Assembly (NCBI GenBank): GCA_013350335.1
Contig: CM023535.1
Location: forward strand, 22,971,746 to 23,035,745
Direction of reading: 5' to 3'
Origin: Chimonanthus salicifolius
Taxonomy: Eukaryota > Streptophyta > Magnoliopsida > Laurales > Calycanthaceae
Length of the DNA stretch: 64,000 bases
Below the pieces are notes generated by a model that did no database searches, was not told the DNA's origin, and saw nothing but the letters and a program-made list of their open reading frames with translations. Positions 56,097-64,000 of the stretch are shown piece after piece. The position numbers were made by a program, and so were the translations under genes. Every line of letters starts with the position of its first letter. Position 1 is the stretch's first letter.

Positions 56097-56102
56097 TTTA
56101 TT
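56097..56102 (-). terminator. Possible SDP1 polyadenylation signal
   Basis: AATAAA on the minus strand about 0.8 kb past the stop codon. Position and orientation fit, but the motif is common in AT-rich DNA. Confidence 0.3.
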
Positions 56103-56632
56103 ACACTAAGGATTGGTTTATTTTTCTTCCTATCCATTTCTCTTGCTCAAGTGGCCCAACATACAAGGGGATAGCTTGATTTTGGGGTCGAGTATGCATA
56201 TAATGGCAAAAGGAAGTATCTTGTCAAGAACCTATTAAACTACAGTACAAAGTACAAGCATCTAATGCTTTTCACCTCAAAAAAATTAATGCACAAGTAA
56301 AATCAAGAAAGATTTTCAGAATGCTTTCAATTCAGGAAGCCGCACTTGAACAAGTTACATATGGTGAGATGTTCTACTTTGTACAGAATTCAGAATTAGT
56401 ACCTGTACAGCATCAACAACTGAAACGCATATTCGTGCTTCTTGAAGCCATTGCTGTGGCAAGCAAATGTCATAAGAATTTGAAGTAATCAATAGTATTT
56501 GTATGATCCTAACTTTACTCGGATTTATAATTATGTCAATGGGCATTCCTTGCTACTACATTCTGTATGGGTGTGACACGGGGACTCGAAACTGCCAGTT
56601 CACACCCCTCCTAAACGAAAATTTCACAACAT

Positions 56633-56896
56633 TCAACTGCCCCCGATACCATGACCATTATCACAACATGAAGTGCTCTCATCAAATAAATTTGTGATAT
56701 TTTTTCCATCATCACTGTTGCAATCTGAGGCTGAACTGACATTGTAGCTTTCCAGTTCCCTATCAAGACATTCAAGTTGCACCATGCTCCACCACAAGAC
56801 ACTGGGAAGAGCTGCGACACTGGGAAGAATCACCTTCCCGGTAAGCAATAGTGACATCTTCCTTCTTCATGACATTCAGAACAATTGCATTAGGAA
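56633..56896 (-). pseudogene. Out-of-frame SDP1 C-terminal tail
   Basis: Below the stop, tail-like sequence persists. In the frame one base over, 56895 onward reads [16 protein letters not shown], like the conserved NGFVLNVVKRE segment that follows DLLQPER in Arabidopsis SDP1. Further on, the original frame reads VQLECLDRELESYNVSSASD and an acidic end (stop at 56633-56635), like the family's VQLD...E.DCSS acidic tail. So the tail seems broken by at least two small indels. An 18-bp tandem duplication (acactgggaaga at 56799 and 56817) lies between the two segments but keeps frame. Confidence 0.7.
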
Positions 56897-59800
56897 TCAT
56901 ACGGGTTGCAGAAGATCTCCTTCAGAAATCATAACACTAGAAGCGAGTTCAGGAACTCCACTACAAGCATCACGTGGATCAGAGTTGGTAATTTCTGAAC
57001 TTCTATCAAGCATTGCTTTACTTGAGTTGTTCAAATGAGGATCCTCGTTGGGCAATTGAATAAGAATTGAGTTGGGGGGAGCAGTTAAAACATCAACATC
57101 ATCTACATTATTTACATTTTGCTGGCCTTCTTCCTTTGATGACGTGTTGTTTGATTCACCATCAAATTGCAAGCTCTGAACAAATTGAATGAACTTGTTT
57201 CCTGAAGCTGTTCTCATCAATGGGCCACCAGATCTTGTCCAAGAATGAAGATCTGCACTATCTGATTCAATACCATCTCTCTCAAGAGAGAAAATTCTGC
57301 CTGATGGTCCACCTATGTGACCACTCCCATGATGATATGAAGCTGCAAAATCTGCAAGGTCTTCAAGTGAGCCAGTTGAATTTTCTCGAGCAAGGTGATT
57401 CCATGAAGGTATCCTCTTCGAAGCACTAAATCTTGCAGTGCTTGCGAGTCCATGTGAAGAAGTAGCTCTCTCGGCACTCCTCTTGAGCCGACGGATGTGA
57501 TTGAGAAGAGCGACACACTCATCCAATTGAAGCTCAATTCCACAGTTTGCCTTAATGGCAGAGAGCTTCTCCCAAGTGCATCTCCTTCCTTGATTGGCAG
57601 CTTTTTGAAGCTCCACATAGGATGGGTTCTGTAGCATTTTTGAGTACTGAGAACAGAAAAGACAATGGCAGAAAGGGTTAAACTACTAACGAAACACAAA
57701 AGTTACTGTCAAATGATCTGAATACAGATTTTTACCCAATAAAAAAGTTTACCAGGGGAACCTTTGTTCAGAATGGTATAGGCACAGTGACTCCAAGTAA
57801 ATTCTTATATGAAAGAAATCAGATGCATTCTGTATCTACCTGAGCAAGAGTAGCAGGCATGACAACAGTGACATCACCCTCCCATTCTTGTGCAAACAGC
57901 TTTGCAAGGCCCCCTAGTGGAAAACCAAGTTCCAAGATCTGATTGCATCGATGTTTGACCTCCATCTCAGCAAGATGAGCAAGCTGCACAATAGAATTAA
58001 CTATAAATGTCCATTTAAACCCAGATCCCTTGAACCTAATTTAAAGACATGGAATGACAGATCCATTGTGAAGAAATGACTTAGTGCCAGATTGTGATAA
58101 ATTATGGAATTAGGTCACCTGTAGAACTGAAAGAAAGTCTGGTTTGGAAATTATACAGGACATGTGCATGGTGGGCGGTCTGCAGGCAAGCTAGGCTTGA
58201 GTTGAAAACTAGATTTCAAAAAGCAGACCCCAGATTGATGGAGCAATGGTGATGAGAAAAACAAAGATGATGATGATGATGGTGGTGGTGATGACGACAA
58301 CAACAAGGACAAGACATTCCAGGCCCCATCCAAGAAAAAGATACCACATTATGCCCAATCATTAGTAAATGTGCTTTTCAACTTGACCCATGAATGGTAA
58401 CAACAAGACCCAGTTTTAATATCTACATGACATCATTGTATGGACCATCCCAACATCTCCTTTAGGACAATAGTCATACTGTGCAACTGAAGAATTACTA
58501 CAAATTTGCCGGATTCAAGGGCGTCCAATTGCGGCCTAGGAAATAGGACAACAAAATGAGATCTACAAGCGCACATTGCATGTCCTTTTTACAAATGAAG
58601 TAGATTACCACGAGGTGGCCCTACAACTAAAATTTGTTGGCTAACAAATGCTTGATCAAACTGCTTAAATTTTAACCCTTCAAAACTGAATTCCACACAT
58701 ATAGTGGCATTTACAAATTCATTCTGCCATAAGATTTTATTTCTAGATTCTTAAGATACAGAAAATGAATGCACTGGTGGAAATAAATTAGAACTATATA
58801 AATAAAAATCCATGTTCCCACAAGTGACGTCGCCCATGGGCGACAAAACCCAAACAGGGCCCACCTGGCCCCATTTACACCCCATACTTCCTCACACCCT
58901 ACCCTACCCTGTGAATTAGATCCCTACTCAATTTGAACCCATTTTGAGTTTATCTCACCGTTGCATTGAAACCATACAAAATTGTCCCTATTTAACAGCT
59001 GATTTTGGACCCTTGAAATTATGGCTTTTGAAACCCAATCGACTTGATTTTCTATGAGAAGTATCATCCTAAAACTACATTATGAATGGCCCCAAACCCC
59101 ACCCTTGGACCCCCACATAGGTGGGCCCCACACTCCCACCTGTGCAGCATTTTTATAAATAAATAATCTATAGAACTCCCAACATACAAAATGCGATATA
59201 AACTGTGATATTCTCCCATTATCTATTGAACCTATGTTCCCCAAGTGCATGAAATAAGAATCAAATACTAACTTTTCTGGAAGTGTCTTTTTAGAAAGCC
59301 ATCAGCTTAGGGACAAATATCACAACTTAACTAACATTAAAATCATATGATTTCTAAGGAAACAAAATTATTTGATTTAGTACCTCTTATCAATATAGTG
59401 AAATTTCATTATGTTCAAATATGGAGCAAAATGACCACAAAGTAATGTCTAAAGAATGAAGGCATCAGTAGTAGAAGTAAAGGACTGCTGACGAGCATCA
59501 AAACATAGAAGATGATGTCTCTCCTAGGAACTAAGCTACAGGTTTGGGACAATATCTTCATCTCCTATCTTCTTCTTTTTTCCTCAAAATCAAATCACAA
59601 TCACATGAATTCCAAATTCTTTAAAATGAGGATAATTTCTAGCATTTTTTTTTTCTTTTTAAAAGGTTAACCTCTACCACCATCCCCATTTATGATGTTT
59701 TTTGTAACATTCCTTCAGTTCCTGTCAACTATGCAGAGTATGAATATTTTGCACAGATTCTGAATTCCCATCTAAGTTCCCTAATATCCCAACTTTCAGC

Positions 59801-62415
59801 CCTATTAGCATCTGTATCTCTTACTTGTATGGAGAAGGGCATAACAATAAGACCTTCCCCATCAAATTCTTGAGAGAAATATACTGCCTAACAAACTTCC
59901 ATCAAAGTTTGGATGCCATTCACAGGAGGGATGGCAACCAAACCTTAGATGGGACTTCTCTAGCTTCACTAGACCATAAACTTTTTTACAATCTCATCAA
60001 TGCCGAGTTAACACCTTCAAATTCTTCCTAAGCAAACTTCATTGATCCAACTTGCAGTAACGGCTTAAACAATTCTCCCTCCATGTTTAGATACCTAAAA
60101 TATTTTATTATTTCTTTAGTCCCATGTCCCAAATCCCTTGTGGGAATGACTATGGAGAAGGAACAATAAACCAGATAATTTTCTTAGAGAATCTTGTGCT
60201 CCTTCACCCCACCCAACCCCACCCCTGCCCCCAAACCCACTTTCTTTCCTAAAATCCAGCTTTCCCTGCCAACAACCTTCACATTTAGCACCGATACTCG
60301 CTGCCTGCGTGGCCATCAAGTTCAGTTTGAACTCCTTGGGCTGGGTTCGAGTCTCGGTGAAGTGAAAGCCAGAAAAACAACCTTCACATTTAGCATGCTT
60401 TATTTGTCTGGGATAAAATTTTCTCCATAGGGTTCTAGTGTTAAGGGATGAATGTAAAGCCATATCTTAAAAATTAATTTCTAAATCCTGTCATCCTCAC
60501 CACTGTCAATGTAAATTTCACAAGCCATGTCCATGAAACACTCCCACAATCTGACGTGGCTGCCCACTTAAAACTTGAAATGAATCTCCCCAGTCCAAGG
60601 TCTGTAATTAATTCTGTGCCATTCCTTGATTGCATCTCTCCTCTAACCTTCACCACTCCACTCAACCACTCATGATCCATCCTATCACAAATACATGACC
60701 CTCCTAACAGAAGCTCCTTTGGATCATTGGATCCTTTCGAGCTCTTCTGATGATCAAAACCAAGATCACTAACCATGGAGAATGGTAAATTGGGAGAGTT
60801 GATGATGTGTATTACATCTCAGTTTATGGGTAAACATAGCAAGGAAATTTTGAAACAAATAAAGCAGAACAATTTGACTTCTCTGAGATTTTTCGTAGTG
60901 TCCAGACAATGACAAAGCTTCAAACATATAATCAACAAGAAAGAACTTAATAAATTATTGAGAAAATAAAGAGTTGAAATCCATGAATTATCATACCTTT
61001 GCAGCAAAGTCACCTCCATAAGCTCTAATAAGCTCCTTCAACCTCAAAAGCGGTGCAATGTGAGGATTTGCCTGACTAACAATGAAATGATTGACATTGA
61101 ACAACTCTTTCAACTGCATCATCGGCAAATCACTCTCTAGACTACCATCCCTCCATCGTCGCGCTGAATTACCAGAGACCTCCTCCTCAGGACCCCCTAA
61201 AAAGGGTGCATGGAAAGGAACAATCTCTCCACTTCTATCCTTCGCCATCAGTTCTTGAGCCTCAAAGAGACCAGGAAACGCACAAGAAGCTGTTACTGCA
61301 CTCCATATAACAACGTGGGGTGATGTTAGGTAGTTAAGGCATCTTGGAGGCTCATGCTTCCTTGGTGAGCAGACTGTGATACCAAGTATCCGGCCAGTCA
61401 TGTCATAAGCTTCTTGGAATGTCATATTACTTGTAAGGTTCCTCAAGAGACATTGCAACTGACGGATATCGTGCACCACTCCCTGCGTCATGATCCTCTT
61501 AACCACCGCAAAAATCCCACCCATCTGATCAAAGAACTGGAAGGAATGCCAATTATCCTCAAAGAAACTCTCAAGTTCTGGCCAAGTCCTAGTCGCAACA
61601 ATTGCACACATGATGGAGCCAACACTTGACCCTGCAATGATCCTTGGGAGGAGCTTGTTGTCAACCAATGTCTTCACCACACCCACATGGAATGCACCTA
61701 ATGATGCACCTCCACTCAAAAGCAACGCCGTCCTACCAAAGGCATGGCGTGTCTCATGCATGAATGAAAGCTTCTCTTCTAACAACAATTCATCTGAGTC
61801 CAAATCGCATACCATTCTTAATTGCATTGAGACCTCGTCAATGTAGTCATTTATGAGTTTCGGCACCTGAAGGCTGCCTTTATGAAGATGGGGGTTGCAC
61901 ATATTGCCCAAATTCCGCACCAGATCAGCACGCATGCAGAAAATGATCTCTCTAAGGGATCCCTCCTGCCTCCGGTGTCTAAGTTCCCGTAGCTTGTTTC
62001 GCATTAATTCCTCGTCATAGAGATCTGATTCACTCATCTTGGGTGCCTCCTTCTCAAGCATCCTAGCAGCATGAGACCATTCTTCATATGTTACAGCACC
62101 CCGCATCATGTTCTGCCAGAATTTACGGCGGTAGGCTGACTCTGCCCGTGATCTCACATTAGTATATCTCTTCAACAACGCAATCAAAGCAACCAAAGCA
62201 AGAATTCCTTGTGTGTTGCGTGGATGCAACCAGGAGATAAGTGTTATTGCTGAATCTTTTAATTTACAGAGGAAGTTCAATAAGATGATAAAAATACGAT
62301 GCCTCAGATGCAACGTCGAATTGCAGAACAAGACCCGGAATGCTATGGTACGTCCCAAAATTGTCGAGGGACCAATCATGAAAGGATCTACAGGCGCTTC
62401 ATTGCTAATATCCAT
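56897..62415 (-). CDS. SDP1: SDP1-type patatin-domain triacylglycerol lipase, C-terminally truncated
   Basis: SDP1 hydrolyses storage triacylglycerol at the oil-body surface and starts oil mobilisation in seedlings. Coding exons (minus): 62415-60997 (473 codons), 57983-57840 (48), 57646-56897 (249 plus stop), joined by GT-AG introns of 3013 and 193 bp; both joins are in phase. The protein would be 770 aa against about 825 in Arabidopsis. It opens [20 protein letters not shown], an almost family-invariant start. Hydrophobic segments lie near residues 41-60 and 69-82, and a DUF3336-type region follows (KRYTN to about 225). The patatin fold has the oxyanion GGASLG (235-240), nucleophile GSSVG (Ser264) and catalytic Asp423 in [11 protein letters not shown]. 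Exon 2 carries [20 protein letters not shown]. The frame stops right after EGDLLQPV, where homologues continue; see the tail entry. SDP1 and SDP1-LIKE cannot be told apart here. Confidence 0.94.
57984..60996 (-). other. SDP1 intron 1
   Basis: A 3-kb intron with donor gtatgat and acceptor ttgtgcag. It holds a GAT/GGT microsatellite at about 58266-58305. A B-box-like gggttcgagtctc near 60345 may be SINE-derived. No exon-like conserved coding was seen inside. Confidence 0.8.
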
Positions 62416-63430
62416 TTCTTAGGAACTAAAGCAAAACTGGACGGAGACAGAATACAGGGAAATGAAATTACAGCAATCAATGCGGCTGGAATTCGATTCA
62501 GAAGGAAAAAATCAGTTTGTTCCACAGAAGCGATCACAAACTCTTTCTCTCTCTCGCTGCAAAAAAATGCAGAGCTTCCCAGAGAAAGATGGATACAGAA
62601 TAAAAAGAATCGATTCTTCTTACGCTTAGACTGAAAACGAGAAATGGGTTTTCTACAGACCCAGAATTCTCAGAATCTCTCATCAACAATTGGAGAAGAA
62701 AGAGAGACAAATGGGATTTTTCGTATAATGGAGAAAGAACGAAAATACTTTCAGCAAATCGACAAATGGGATTTTTCGTATAATGTAATTCAAGCAATCT
62801 ATCAACAATTAAAGAAAAATTCGATCCAAATTAGGGAAAGAAAGTTTGGCCCCAAACCACGATGTTACGCAATCAGATCACCAAATCTAGAAAATTAAGG
62901 AAGAGGAGCTTTTTACGCAACCCCAATTCAGGAGATCTTCCGAAAGTCGAAGAGGGAAAAATGACAGAGATCATCTTCTTATTCGTGGTGATGAGTGAAT
63001 ATGAAATCATACTCCCAGCTCTATGTTTCTCAAATCTCTCCTGAACTCAAAATATTTTAAATGAACAGATTTTTTTCCAAATCTTGAACTTTCAACAACC
63101 CAGTTCCTGATTTTGAAAAAGAATCCAAACTGATTAGTAGAAAAGGGAAATGGAAAGCTTTTCTGCCAAGCTACTTCTGCAACAAACCGCAAGAAAAAAA
63201 AAAAGTAGTCGAAGAACGGATGCCAAAGAAAAAGAAGCAAGACCCACGAAGTAAGCAAGCAGAGATTGCGACGGACTAAGTACCAGCACGACAAGCATTG
63301 ATCGAATATAAATCGGAGAGAGAGACAGATAAACAGAGAGAGAATCAAAGCAGAATGACGTCGATCCTACTAAGCAAAGACAGAGGAAATGGAAATTTTT
63401 CTATTTTCTCTTCCTTCCCATTCTCCTCTG
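62416..63430 (-). promoter_or_regulatory. SDP1 5' leader with possible leader intron
   Basis: On the minus strand 63340-63290 is CT-rich (ctctctctgtttatctgtct), typical of plant 5' UTRs. A good acceptor ttctcgttttcag precedes 62630, and a candidate donor gtacttag follows 63284, suggesting a ~650-bp leader intron. Inside it a 25-bp segment beginning gacaaatgggatttttcg is directly repeated at 62706-62730 and 62761-62785. Confidence 0.4.
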
Positions 63431-64000
63431 CAAAACATGTAATTAGGAAAAATCGCGCCAGAGCGTGAACCAATCGCGTCGATACAATTCATGATTTATT
63501 TCTAATATTTGTAATCAATTTTGACTACGCTGCGACTGCAAAATAAGAATATAATTTTATCCTTCACATATCGACCTTCTTATCTAACATATGTCTCACG
63601 CATTTCAATAAATTGACTTTGACTTAGGCTTTAAGTAACACTATTGACCTATCTACTAAAACACTAGTTGTACAATAACATTTACAAAGATTTAATTACA
63701 AATATTCGAAGGATGAAATTACAATAATTAAAAATGTAAGTACTGTTTTATAATCAACCCACAATATAAAATCTAATTACAAAATACTTAACATTAATTT
63801 TAGGAAAAAAAATTTGTGAATCATGTTCCCTTTGTGTCATTCTTAATAGAAAAAAAAAACACACATCTATGAAAGTCTTGATTTACTCTTCTTCCGTTTG
63901 TCCTACTTTTTATCTAATTCACAATCAACTTGAATCTGATTTAAATGAACAAACTCGAATAAGCATTTGTGTCCGGCAGGTTTAGACTAGAGTTTCCTGG
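63431..64000. other. Upstream flank of SDP1
   Basis: AT-rich sequence; no gene seen. It would contain the SDP1 promoter if the leader model is right. Confidence 0.35.

Noticed and set aside
56355..56546. 63-codon minus-strand frame downstream of SDP1
   Set aside because: Lies in the presumed 3' UTR and matches nothing recognised.
56897..57637. Separate gene starting at the internal Met of exon 3 of SDP1
   Set aside because: Exon 3 begins nine bases upstream at a good acceptor, and its sequence continues the SDP1 family in phase with exon 2.
60300..60380. tRNA-like region with a B-box motif in SDP1 intron 1
   Set aside because: Only the gggttcgagtctc block fits; no cloverleaf with a 7-bp acceptor stem can be drawn by eye, so not a tRNA gene.

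Overview
This is a TE-rich flowering-plant nuclear region. It holds two intact-looking, intron-containing plant genes in convergent orientation, surrounded and invaded by most classes of plant transposable element. Large introns and the repeat load suggest a big genome, but I cannot name a genus from sequence alone.

Layout. 1-5351: a decayed Ty1/copia element (+) whose middle is replaced by 1.7 kb of an unrelated LTR-like repeat. 5352-12845: AT-rich, gene-free DNA with a SINE, a hAT-type MITE with a perfect 8-bp target duplication, a cluster of ATCGGCCGAT palindromes, and a 160-bp tandem array. 12846-21662: a Mutator-like element (MULE) with ~217-bp inverted ends and a broken FAR1/MULE transposase on the minus strand; its gene is split by a 5.1-kb LTR-like element with TGT...ACA ends and a GACGT target duplication. 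21663-26127: gene-free, with SINE remnants, a (TA)n tract and a small hAT-like element. 26133-29335: a young, non-autonomous copia element (minus) with two 692-bp LTRs, carrying only gag and protease. 29341-33690: gene-free.

33694-54084 (+): HY2, the plastid phytochromobilin synthase that makes the phytochrome chromophore. It has eight exons (981 nt including stop, 326 aa), all joined by GT-AG introns. The gene is 20 kb long because introns 1-3 hold a MULE with its own internal MITE, an antisense LINE, and a hAT-like element that itself contains a TRIM (LTR-PBS-PPT-LTR in 854 bp). Intron 6 is built of minisatellites.

56897-62415 (-): SDP1-type patatin-domain triacylglycerol lipase, which starts storage-oil breakdown. 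It has three coding exons. Its conserved C-terminal tail is broken by a reading-frame change, so the open frame stops after 770 aa while tail-like sequence continues in other frames.

The two genes are unrelated in pathway (light sensing and oil mobilisation); their pairing looks like simple neighbourhood. I found no rRNA, tRNA gene or CRISPR array. The most interesting material is the nested TE structure and three palindrome-dense repeat families.
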